From Algibacter miyuki (GTDB lineage: Bacteria > Bacteroidota > Bacteroidia > Flavobacteriales > Flavobacteriaceae), in contig NZ_JAUFQP010000001.1 of assembly GCF_030409805.1 (NCBI RefSeq), positions 310,001 to 374,000 on the forward strand: a stretch of 64,000 bases of DNA, given 5' to 3'. Both the position numbers and the translations under genes were made by a program. Shown here one piece after another: positions 36,214-44,566 of the stretch (the stretch's first letter is position 1; each line of letters begins with the position of its first letter). The notes under the pieces were generated by a model. The model was given only the letters and a program-made list of their open reading frames with translations, did not search any database and was not told where the DNA came from.

Positions 36214-36297
36214 TAGACGGCACTCGTTATAAACGAGCGAGAGTTAGGGCTTTATTCCCACGCTACCACAGGAATCACTTGGTGTGGTAATAGGGAC
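36214..36297. repeat. Structured non-coding element with two hairpins
   Basis: CTCGTT-ATA-AACGAG (near 36226-36240) is followed by a longer hairpin in which TACCACA pairs with TGTGGTA over a 12-nt loop, flanked by CCC and GGG. It lies between promoter 8 and the fasciclin terminator and encodes nothing visible. It resembles the folded ends of IS200/IS605-type or REP-like elements, but I cannot confirm that. Confidence 0.4.
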
Positions 36298-36309
36298 CTA
36301 AATACATAA

Positions 36310-36341
36310 AAAAAACGCCTTAATTTCTTAAGGCGTTTTTT
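36310..36341 (-). terminator. Intrinsic terminator of the fasciclin gene
   Basis: AAAAAACGCCTTAA (36310-36323) pairs with TTAAGGCGTTTTTT (36328-36341) around a 4-nt loop; reading on the minus strand it ends in a T run. It lies 34 bp after the stop at 36375. Confidence 0.88.
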
Positions 36342-36374
36342 TTAAGGAACATAATTTATAGTTAATAAATTCAC

Positions 36375-37394
36375 TTATTCCTTTGTCGTTTCTCCAATGA
36401 CTCTATTTACAACGTGCAAAATACCATTTGTAGCTTGTAAGTCACTTATTGCTGGAAGTATTCTGCCAGTACCGTCCTTGTCTGTAAGTGTTGAACCAGC
36501 CATATTTACAGTAATTGTTCCTCCATCTAAAGTTGTTATTTCTCCATCAACAAACCCGTCAATTGGTGTTATTCCATTAACAATATGTCTTAACAAAACA
36601 GCGTCAACTGTTTCTGTAGGGATATCTTCTATATTTTGAACTCCTAAACTTGTTTTTAAAGTGTTAAATGCAGATCCTAATGGTGCAAAAACGGTAAAAG
36701 GACCTAATTCTGTTTGGTTATTTAAAACTTCACTGTATGATGGTTGAAGTGTGGGAGAACCTAAATCTTCTACATGAATAATAGCATCAACTAAACCCGA
36801 AAAGCTGGGATTTGAGCCAATTAATATTGCAAGAGTAGCTGGAGGAACAACACCATTTACAACATGTATAGTCCCATTTTTAGCGTTAATTTGATTACCA
36901 GTTACAGGTACAGAGTTAAAAGCTAATCCAGATATTCCATTAAAATAGATGTTTACGTTAGTATTATTTGGTCCTGTTGCCAAAGTTTTATCATATCCAG
37001 TTCTTAGCGCTTTAAGGCTTGTAGTCGTGTAACTGCTATCTGGTATAACGTGGTTTAATAAAAGTTCGGTTAAAACTGTATCTGGTATATCCTCAAAACT
37101 AAGAAAATCATTATCATCAATATAATTTTCAAAAGCGTCATTTGTTGGTGCCAATATGGTTTTCTTTCCATCCGCAGCTAAAACACTAGTTAGGTTAGCT
37201 TCCTCTAAAAATGCAACAAAAGAACTAAAATTCGGATCCGCACTTAAAATTTCAATAATATTCAGTTCTTCAGTATTTATAGCATTACCATCATCATTCT
37301 TAATTTGAGTAATACCATCTTCTTCACAAGATGAAATTACAAAAGTCGCTAATGCGATTAAAGATATTTTTTTTAGATAGCTTAATGTTTTCAT
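36375..37394 (-). CDS. Lipoprotein with two fasciclin (FAS1) domains
   Basis: 339 aa with a lipoprotein signal (SLIALATFVISSCEED). Two FAS1 repeats: residues about 45-185 (NIIEILSADPNFSSFVAFLE, KKTILAPTNDAFENYI, NGTIHVVNGVVPP) and about 190-335 (FSGLVDAIIHVEDLG, FTVFAPLGSAFNTL, NGILHVVNRVIGE). FAS1 domains mediate adhesion and often occur in surface lipoproteins of algae-associated Bacteroidota. It is a single-gene unit with the strict locus promoter and its own terminator, so it is part of the regulon. A carbohydrate- or cell-surface-binding role is inference. Confidence 0.93.
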   Translation of the reverse strand: MKTLSYLKKISLIALATFVISSCEEDGITQIKNDDGNAINTEELNIIEILSADPNFSSFVAFLEEANLTSVLAADGKKTILAPTNDAFENYIDDNDFLSFEDIPDTVLTELLLNHVIPDSSYTTTSLKALRTGYDKTLATGPNNTNVNIYFNGISGLAFNSVPVTGNQINAKNGTIHVVNGVVPPATLAILIGSNPSFSGLVDAIIHVEDLGSPTLQPSYSEVLNNQTELGPFTVFAPLGSAFNTLKTSLGVQNIEDIPTETVDAVLLRHIVNGITPIDGFVDGEITTLDGGTITVNMAGSTLTDKDGTGRILPAISDLQATNGILHVVNRVIGETTKE

Positions 37395-37424
37395 ATTTAC
37401 AAGGTTTTAGTTTATTTGTTGAAG

Positions 37425-37469
37425 CAAATATAAAATTCCACTATGTAATTCGCATCCTGCCGTTCCTGT
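37425..37469 (-). promoter_or_regulatory. Locus-type promoter 9 (fasciclin lipoprotein)
   Basis: Read on the minus strand: ACAGGA half-site (37469-37464), element GCAGGATGC (37460-37452), 19-bp spacer, perfect -7 box TATATTTG (37432-37425). The leader is about 24 nt. A lone CCAGGATAG further upstream (37511-37519) lacks a half-site. Confidence 0.85.
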
Positions 37470-37599
37470 ATTAGCTTTAAGCTGAACTAGGTGTAATTTG
37501 AGTAATATTTCTATCCTGGTTTTGTTGTTTTTTCTAAAAATGAAGATATTTTTAATTTTATCATCATTTTTTAGTATTTAAATATTTTTTCAGTTTAAA

Positions 37600-38910
37600 T
37601 TAAATACCCAAACTAACATCCAAAAGTGCAATAGCATCCATAATTTCCTGAGGTGTGCCATAAAGTATATAAACTTCATTTCTAAAGGCTTCATAAGTAT
37701 TTGAATCTAATCGTGTTCTGTTGATCATACCTCTAATAATGTTTACAAACCCATATTTACTCATAGAAGCAATCCGCTTAGGGGAATATTGTATGACATC
37801 CTTAATAGCTCTATTGTCTTCATAACTAATGCTTCCATCTGTTTCATTAAGGCCTATAATCATATTTCTATTAATATCTGTTTTAGGACGATAAATAGCC
37901 AAAGCTCTGCCTTCAGTTTCAATATTAGATTCAGCATTTATAAATAGGGTATGATCGCCATTTGGAAACTCATCATCAGTTTTACCAACATCATCCATAA
38001 TAAGTGTTTCCCATTGTCCGTTTGTTTTTCTATAGTAGGTGTAGGTTGGCGTCCATTTAGCCCTGTCATGTCTTAAAGACCAAACGCTCGTCATTCTATT
38101 CATATCCTTGTCAGATCCTTGATGTACACCATCAGGAGCATTTCTTGAAATATCAGGCTGAACCGCATTGGCGTTCCATAGTTTTGTGCCAGCTCTATGT
38201 TGATTGATGCAATGTCCTGGCGGACGGATAAAGGATATTTGGTAGTAATGACGTATGATGGCTATATCAATGCCATTTTTACCAGAAAGGTCTTCGTAAG
38301 TGCCATAATAGTCGAATTCACTTCGTACTTCATCCAATTGTTTTCCAGGTAAATCTTCCTCATCTAATCCATCTTCATCGGTATTTCCGCCATCTGTTTT
38401 GTATGGATCGGCCCCAACATTTTCCCATCTAGTAAAGTCATATTTCCCATCACCATGCCAAAGCGCCAATGGTCTTGGTTCAACGACTAGCGTTTTATAA
38501 TCTGAGGATTGAGTAATTTCACATTTTGAGCCTAAGGTTTCATTAAAACCGGCTTGAGTGGGGTTATATCGTCCGCCATGAGAAGCGTCCCTAATGGCTA
38601 CTTGTCCAGCTCTACCATATAGATCGGCTTCTTTATCCATAATATCGCCTAAACCAGGAATAATCACTTCATTGATTACACCACCAGCATTTGAGGTAAT
38701 ACCAATTTGAAATCCAGATGAGCCAGATGTTAAATGGTGTGTTGTAATTCTAGGATTAGATTCTGAGATGATTTCAAAAGTTCCATTTTGAGTTTCTTCC
38801 TCCTCTTCTTTTTGGATATCTTCAATATCTGAGTCCTTTTGGCAGCTATTTACCAATGGTAACATTGTAAGTAATATGATGCCTAAAAAAATAAGTTTAT
38901 TTCTGTTCAT
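37600..38910 (-). CDS. Lipoprotein of unknown family (member 2 of 2)
   Basis: 436 aa with a lipoprotein signal (LIFLGIILLTMLPLVNSCQ) and an acidic linker (DIEDIQKEEEEE). The rest is homologous to the core of the T9SS protein at 21261-22805: IPGLGDIM, LYGRAGQVAIRD, GGRYNPTQAGF, DPYKTDGGNTDEDGLDEEDL, FDYYGTYED, and the C-terminal YGTPQEIMDAIALLD against LQGTPAEIKTAFTQLD. It lacks the sorting domain and is instead lipid-anchored, so the two paralogues are placed differently: one exported by T9SS, one tethered. I know no function for the family. It is a single-gene unit with promoter 10. Confidence 0.7.
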   Translation of the reverse strand: MNRNKLIFLGIILLTMLPLVNSCQKDSDIEDIQKEEEEETQNGTFEIISESNPRITTHHLTSGSSGFQIGITSNAGGVINEVIIPGLGDIMDKEADLYGRAGQVAIRDASHGGRYNPTQAGFNETLGSKCEITQSSDYKTLVVEPRPLALWHGDGKYDFTRWENVGADPYKTDGGNTDEDGLDEEDLPGKQLDEVRSEFDYYGTYEDLSGKNGIDIAIIRHYYQISFIRPPGHCINQHRAGTKLWNANAVQPDISRNAPDGVHQGSDKDMNRMTSVWSLRHDRAKWTPTYTYYRKTNGQWETLIMDDVGKTDDEFPNGDHTLFINAESNIETEGRALAIYRPKTDINRNMIIGLNETDGSISYEDNRAIKDVIQYSPKRIASMSKYGFVNIIRGMINRTRLDSNTYEAFRNEVYILYGTPQEIMDAIALLDVSLGI

Positions 38911-38951
38911 AACGCGTGCTTAAAATTTGATATAAAAAATATTAAGAATGT

Positions 38952-38997
38952 CAAATATATCTTTTTGAAGTTCTATTTGTATCCTGCCGTTTATGGT
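38952..38997 (-). promoter_or_regulatory. Locus-type promoter 10 (37600-38910)
   Basis: Read on the minus strand: element GCAGGATAC (38987-38979) preceded by CATAAACG, 19-bp spacer, perfect -7 box TATATTTG (38959-38952). The half-site is weak. The leader is about 35 nt. Confidence 0.82.
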
Positions 38998-39116
38998 TTA
39001 AGCTAATTATAGCTACTTGTTTTTCCTATTGAGTAATTAGTAAAAAAAAGGAATGTGTTTAATAAGGTACTACACTTATATAATCTCTAGTTTATCTTCT
39101 TAGCCTAATAGTGATA

Positions 39117-39163
39117 GGCAGTAAAGGGCAGGATAGATTTTATAACATTTATGTGTTTATTTA
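39117..39163 (+). promoter_or_regulatory. Locus-type promoter 11 (39208-46015 unit)
   Basis: Half-site GGCAG (39117-39121) repeats exactly 10 bp later inside the element GCAGGATAG (39128-39136), then a 19-bp spacer and -7 box TTTATTTA (39156-39163). The leader is about 38 nt. Confidence 0.72.
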
Positions 39164-39207
39164 CACAAACTTATTGAAGAGTCTAATAATTACAAGTTGT
39201 ATCACGT

Positions 39208-42200
39208 ATGAATTTTCTATTGAAAAATTTTAAAATTATCATAGTTTTAACCGCACTTATATTCCATAGTTGCGAAACACCGAATGAAGTTAAAAAGCCC
39301 GATTTAGGGAAGTTGAAAACCGGATTTGTAACCCCTTCGGAAGACAATACATTATGGTGTTATTGGTATTGGATTGGTGATGATATTTCTAAAGATGGAA
39401 TTACCAAAGATTTAGAAGCTATGAAAGCTGCTGGTATTGGTGGCGCTTTAATAGGAAATATAAATCCTGATGAAAAAGATGGTAAAGTGCCTATGCTAAG
39501 TGAAGATTGGTGGAGCCATATGGTACACGCTGTAAATGAAGGAAAGCGTATCGGTGTTGATATAGGAGCATTTAACTGTCCAGGATGGAGTCAATCAGGA
39601 GGCCCTTGGATAACATCAGAAATGGCGATGCGCTATGTAACGTATTCTGAAGTGAAAGTTGAAGGCGGTAAAACTATAGATTTAAATTTGGTACAACCTG
39701 AAAAAGAATTCCAAGATACTTATGTTTTAGCGTTCCCGTCAATAGGTTACGAAGCGAATACGACTTCAGTAAAAAACACCAAAATTGTGGTAAAACCGAG
39801 TATCAAAAACGCTATGAATCTTATAGATGCTGATACGGTATCTGTAGCCAGTTTTTCAAATAGCGTCGGTAATTATGAAATTGAATTAACTACAGAAAAA
39901 GCATTAAACGCTAATAGTTTGCGCATTATTCCTGGTAGAAAAAACATGTTTTTAAGTGGAGAGATTTTTGCTAAAATGGATGGTGAATATAAAAAGATTA
40001 AAGCATTTACTGTTGACAGGAGAAAGCTAACACCAAATGTGGGGGCAGATAAATATGCACCCTTATTGGTAAGCTTAGCAAATATAAAATCTAACAGTTT
40101 TAAAATAAAATTTAAACAATTAATAAAAGGGAACCCTGCTCAGCAAAAAGGTGAATGGGATCTAGCAGAGGTTTCTATTTCAGAAGCTTCAGGAATGGAA
40201 AGTTATGCTAGAAAAAGTTTAGCAAAAATGCACCCAACACCTTTTCCGGCTTGGGATAGTTATAAATGGAATCAGCAAGAATCTGTAGATTCAGCTTTAA
40301 AAGTGGGTTCTAACGCAGTTATTAATATCAGCGATAAAATGGATGCTAATGGAAAACTTAATTGGGAAGCTCCTGCAGGTTTGTGGACCATTCAGCGTTT
40401 TGGGATGACTCCAACCGGTACAAGAAATTCACCATCGGCACCGCAAGGAAAAGGGTATGAGGTTGATAAAGCTAATAAAGCCTTGGCTCAATTTCATTAC
40501 AAACAATTTATTGGAGAATTTTTAAAACGCATTCCAGAAGAAAGCAAAAGTGCTTTTAAATATGTTATTGCAGATAGTTATGAAATGGGGTCGCAAAACT
40601 GGACAGATGGTTATGCTGAAAAATTTGAAGCCAAATTTGGTTATAGCCCTATAAAATACTTACCTGTTTTTACAGGCAGAATTGTAGGAAGTGTTGAAGA
40701 ATCTGAACGTTTTTTATGGGATTTACGTCGTTCTATTGCAGATGCCGTAGCTTATGAATATACAGGTGGGCTTAGAGAGTCAAGTAATGAGGATAATTTG
40801 CAATTGTGGTTAGAAAACTATGGACATTGGGGGTTTCCTTCAGAGTTTTTAATGTATGGAGGGCAGTCGGATCTGGTAAGTGGTGAATTCTGGAATGAAG
40901 GTACTTTAGGAGATATTGAATGTAAATCGGCTTCTTCTGCTGCTCACATTTATGGAAAAAACAGAGTCTCTGCCGAAGCGTTTACCGCAGGACAACGTTC
41001 TTATGTTAGGCATCCAGCAATGCTAAAAAAACGAGGCGATTGGTCTTTAACCGAAGGTATTAATCATTTTGTATTGCATTTGTACATTCATCAACCAGAT
41101 GATAACAGAGTACCAGGAGTTAATGCTTGGTTTAGTACAGAATTCAACCGTCATAACACATGGTTTAAAAAATCGAAAGCTTATTTTGATTATTTGAGAA
41201 GATCACAGCATATGCTACAACAGGGTAAATATGCTGCAGATGTGTGTTATTTTATTGGTGAAGATGCACCAATAATGACAGGGGTTAGAAACCCTGAATT
41301 GCCAGAAGGCTATTCCTATGATTATATTAATGCTGAGGTTATTTTAGATAGAATGACGGTTAATGATGGCAAATTTGTATTACCAGATGGTATGAGTTAT
41401 AGCCTAATGGTGTTACCACCGTTTGACACGATGAGACCAGAGTTATTAGAGAAAATAGAAGCGTTAGTAGCCCAAGGTGGAAAAATTTACGGACAAGCAC
41501 CCAAAAAATCTCCAAGCTTACAAAATTATCCGGAAAGTGATATTAAAGTTAAAGAAATAGCCAATAAAATGTGGGGATCTAGCGACGAAGCATTAAAAAT
41601 GTATGGGCAAGGGGCTATTGCTGATGGTTTGGAATTACAAGAGGCACTTACAAAATTAAATATTGATAAAGATGTTGATTTAAACGGACAAGCATCTGTG
41701 CTTTGGACACACCGAACAATGCCAGGAATAGAAATTTATTTCTTAACCAATCAGAGTGATAAAGCTATTGAGTTTACACCTTCATTTAGAGTAAAAGGGA
41801 TGAAACCTCAACTTTGGGATGCCATTAATGGAACAATTAAAGATTTACCCGATTTTAAAGAACTAAATGACCGTACATCAGTACCAATAAAAATGGAAGC
41901 TTTGCAAAGTTGGTTTGTTGTTTTTAGTACATCAAATAACATGGGTGAAACATTAAAAAGTGAAAGTAATTTTCCTGAAACCAATATCGTTCAAACATTA
42001 AATAATCCATGGAAGGTTGATTTTAAAAACAAAGACATTGGACCAAAACAAGTTTTAGAACTTCCTAAATTAACAGATTGGATTGAAAGTGAAAATGATA
42101 AAATAAAGTTCTATTCAGGTACTGCTGTTTATACATCTAATTTTAAGTATTCTAAAGAAGAAGAAATGACAAATGTGTATATAGATTTAGGAAAAGTTGG

Positions 42201-42471
42201 AGTTATGGCATCTGTGAAAATTAATGGAAAAAATATAGGTACCACATGGATCGCTCCTTTTAAATTAAACGCAACTTCTGCTCTTAAAAATGGCGAAAAT
42301 ACTATAGAAATAGAAGTGGTTAATGTTTGGAGAAACAGATTGACGGGAGACCGAGAATTAGATAAAGATGAGCGAACTACTTGGGTTATTGTTGATAGTG
42401 CCAAAAAAGAAGAGGAATTGATTTCATCAGGACTATTAGGGCCTGTAACTATTCAAACAGTAAAGAAATAG
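39208..42471 (+). CDS. GH106-type alpha-L-rhamnosidase lipoprotein
   Basis: 1087 aa with a lipoprotein signal (IIIVLTALIFHSCETPNE). Start of the GH106 module: GFVTPSEDNTLWCYWYWIGD, DDISKDGITKDLEAMKAAGI. Barrel landmarks: RIGVDIGAFNCPGWSQSGGP, NRVSAEAFTAGQRSYV, LTEGINHFVLHLYIHQPDD. An insert near residues 180-330 (KIVVKPSIKNAMNLIDADTV onward) makes it longer than the paralogue at 18318. The C-terminal sandwich ends NTIEIEVVNVWRNRLTGDRE. It should cleave alpha-L-rhamnosyl bonds. It leads a four-gene unit ending at the terminator at 46048. Confidence 0.88.
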   Translation: MNFLLKNFKIIIVLTALIFHSCETPNEVKKPDLGKLKTGFVTPSEDNTLWCYWYWIGDDISKDGITKDLEAMKAAGIGGALIGNINPDEKDGKVPMLSEDWWSHMVHAVNEGKRIGVDIGAFNCPGWSQSGGPWITSEMAMRYVTYSEVKVEGGKTIDLNLVQPEKEFQDTYVLAFPSIGYEANTTSVKNTKIVVKPSIKNAMNLIDADTVSVASFSNSVGNYEIELTTEKALNANSLRIIPGRKNMFLSGEIFAKMDGEYKKIKAFTVDRRKLTPNVGADKYAPLLVSLANIKSNSFKIKFKQLIKGNPAQQKGEWDLAEVSISEASGMESYARKSLAKMHPTPFPAWDSYKWNQQESVDSALKVGSNAVINISDKMDANGKLNWEAPAGLWTIQRFGMTPTGTRNSPSAPQGKGYEVDKANKALAQFHYKQFIGEFLKRIPEESKSAFKYVIADSYEMGSQNWTDGYAEKFEAKFGYSPIKYLPVFTGRIVGSVEESERFLWDLRRSIADAVAYEYTGGLRESSNEDNLQLWLENYGHWGFPSEFLMYGGQSDLVSGEFWNEGTLGDIECKSASSAAHIYGKNRVSAEAFTAGQRSYVRHPAMLKKRGDWSLTEGINHFVLHLYIHQPDDNRVPGVNAWFSTEFNRHNTWFKKSKAYFDYLRRSQHMLQQGKYAADVCYFIGEDAPIMTGVRNPELPEGYSYDYINAEVILDRMTVNDGKFVLPDGMSYSLMVLPPFDTMRPELLEKIEALVAQGGKIYGQAPKKSPSLQNYPESDIKVKEIANKMWGSSDEALKMYGQGAIADGLELQEALTKLNIDKDVDLNGQASVLWTHRTMPGIEIYFLTNQSDKAIEFTPSFRVKGMKPQLWDAINGTIKDLPDFKELNDRTSVPIKMEALQSWFVVFSTSNNMGETLKSESNFPETNIVQTLNNPWKVDFKNKDIGPKQVLELPKLTDWIESENDKIKFYSGTAVYTSNFKYSKEEEMTNVYIDLGKVGVMASVKINGKNIGTTWIAPFKLNATSALKNGENTIEIEVVNVWRNRLTGDRELDKDERTTWVIVDSAKKEEELISSGLLGPVTIQTVKK

Positions 42472-42477
42472 CTAGCC

Positions 42478-43433
42478 ATGAGAAATTTTATTGTTGGAGT
42501 GTTAATTCTATTAACTATAATAAGTTGTGAAGGTTTCAAGAAAAACAAAAAAAAACAGTTGCAACAATCGTAGATACAAACTTAAAGGAAGTTGGCATAG
42601 ATAATGGTATTTTAGAATTAAAATTAGATTTAACCAGAGGTGGGGCTATTTTTTATATTTCGGAATCTGGAAAAGAAAGAAATATTGTAAATGTGCATGA
42701 CGAAGGGCGCTATATTCAGCAATCTTATTATGCAGGAAATATGTTAAATAGGGTTAAGGAAGGTCAAAATCCAAATTGGTCGCCATGGACGTGGAATCCT
42801 ATTCAGGTAGGAGATTCTTTTGGAAATAGAGCGGAGATATTAGCTGCTACAAAAACAGAGAACACATTATACGTAAAATGTATTCCTATGCTATGGGATA
42901 TGAATAATAAACCTGCAGAAGCCATAATGGAGCAATGGAGCACCTTAGAAGGTAATGTTATAAAAGTACATAATAAATTAACCTGCCACCGTACAGACAC
43001 TATTTATGGAGAAACGGGAGCAAGAAGTCAAGAGCTTCCTGCAGTATACCCTATTTCGGCACTTAAAAATTTATATAGTTATTTTGGAGAAGCACCATTT
43101 ACGGGCGATACGTTAGATAATCCTGAGGTTGAACATTTAGAAGATGGTTTTTGGGGGCGTTATAATGAAAATAAAGTTACAGAACATTGGATGGCATTTG
43201 TAGATGATAATAAATGGGGTATGGGTGTTTATACGCCAATATCTTCAAATTTTTTAGCAGGAATGGCGGGTGCTCCGGGTTTTGAAAGTACAGATAGTCA
43301 AACCTCTTATATCGCACCATTAAAATCTGTACAATTAAAGAAAAATGATGTTTTTGAATACGATTATTGGTTAGTCATAGGTAGCCTTGATGACATTCGT
43401 TTAGAAATTTATAAACTAAATAATCGCCTTTAA
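42478..43433 (+). pseudogene. Lipoprotein of unknown family, frame broken at a nine-A run
   Basis: The ATG at 42478, 6 bp after the GH106 stop, starts a lipoprotein signal (FIVGVLILLTIISCEGFKKN). The frame is lost at the A9 run 42547-42555 and stops at 42573. In the neighbouring frame the reading continues without a stop (TVATIVDTNLKEVGIDNG, LELKLDLTRGGAIFYISE) into the 246-aa stretch that begins MHDEGRYIQQSYYAGNML at 42693 and ends at 43433. One base added to the run gives one protein of about 318 aa. No family is recognised; strand-rich text such as LDLTRGGAIFYISESGKER suggests a beta-sandwich like a mutarotase or lyase fold. It lies in the unit between GH106 and a CBM9-PKD gene. Confidence 0.7.
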
Positions 43434-43457
43434 TTATAAATAGTTAAGGATTAAATC

Positions 43458-44537
43458 ATGATTAAAAAACAGTCGTATATAATTTGCTTAACTTTTTTGT
43501 TAGGATTGTCATTATTCACTTTTGGTCAACGCGGTAAGGAATATAAGATTTATCAGTTTCCGAAAAGTGAAATTCCTAGAATTGATGGTCGTTTTTCAGA
43601 TTGGGAAAATGTTCCGAGTACTTATGGCATCGGTTTAAAAGATATGAAAAAAACTGTAAGAGGTTTAGGTTCAAATTTAGACCCAAAAGATTATGATATT
43701 GAAGTTAAAGTAGCATGGGTTAAAGACTTAGATAGACTCTATTTTTATGTTGAAGCTTATGATGATTATTGGGATTTTAGTGAGAAAGGACTTCGTCAGG
43801 ATATTTTTGAATTAGTAGTTGATGGTAATTTATCTGGAGGGCCTTTCATTAAAAAAGATAATGGCAATTTAGATCATTTCACTTTTGAAGCATTGCATTT
43901 TAAAGGCCATGGCGCACATGCTCAAAACTATCATATTTTCACACCTGTCCTAGATAAAGATCCAGCTATGGTTTGGGGCAATACACCTTGGATAAAAAAT
44001 TTTCCGTATTTCAATATTGCTTACGACTATAATTTTAAACATGGCGAAAAAGGAAATCTTAAAATGGAGTTTTGGATAACACCTTTCGATCATGCAGACA
44101 TTTCTGGAATTGATAAATCAACAATAAGTCAATTAAAAGAAAATGAAATCATTGGTTTGTCATGGTGTGTTATTGATTACGATGGCGAAAAATCTAGAGA
44201 CTTTATCCATTTGGCAGACGACCTCAAAATGATTCGTGATGCCAGTTATTTGAATTTCTTTCGGTTAATGCCTTTAGATGAAAATCACAGAAAACCAATA
44301 GAAGCAAATTGGTCATTTCTAGAATTAGATAGAAAAGAACGATGGATTCAGTTTAAAGATGAGTCATTTGGAGTAATAGAAACATGGCATTGGGATTTTG
44401 GAGATGGAAAAGAGTCTTTTGAAAAAAGTCCATCTCACTTTTATGATAAAGCCGGAGAGTGGATTGTTGTTTTAACAGTATCTGGACCTAAAGGCGAAGA
44501 CATACGTTCAAAAGTTTGGGATGTAGTTACCGAATAA
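43458..44537 (+). CDS. Secreted CBM9-like plus PKD-domain protein
   Basis: 359 aa with a signal peptide (LTFLLGLSLFTFGQRG). Residues about 25-270 resemble a CBM9-type carbohydrate-binding domain (IPRIDGRFSDWENVPSTYGI, DLDRLYFYVEAYDDYWDF, IFELVVDGNLSGGPF). Residues about 280-359 are a PKD domain (IETWHWDFGDGKESFEKSPS, HFYDKAGEWIVVLTVSGPKG). No catalytic signature is apparent, so it is probably a surface glycan-binding or substrate-presenting protein. It is the third gene of the unit from promoter 11. Confidence 0.78.
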   Translation: MIKKQSYIICLTFLLGLSLFTFGQRGKEYKIYQFPKSEIPRIDGRFSDWENVPSTYGIGLKDMKKTVRGLGSNLDPKDYDIEVKVAWVKDLDRLYFYVEAYDDYWDFSEKGLRQDIFELVVDGNLSGGPFIKKDNGNLDHFTFEALHFKGHGAHAQNYHIFTPVLDKDPAMVWGNTPWIKNFPYFNIAYDYNFKHGEKGNLKMEFWITPFDHADISGIDKSTISQLKENEIIGLSWCVIDYDGEKSRDFIHLADDLKMIRDASYLNFFRLMPLDENHRKPIEANWSFLELDRKERWIQFKDESFGVIETWHWDFGDGKESFEKSPSHFYDKAGEWIVVLTVSGPKGEDIRSKVWDVVTE

Positions 44538-44566
44538 TTTGTAGATTAATTAAAATATATAAATAC

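Noticed and set aside
37511-37519. CTATCCTGG as an additional locus promoter element
   Set aside because: No upstream half-site and no -7 box at 19 bp.
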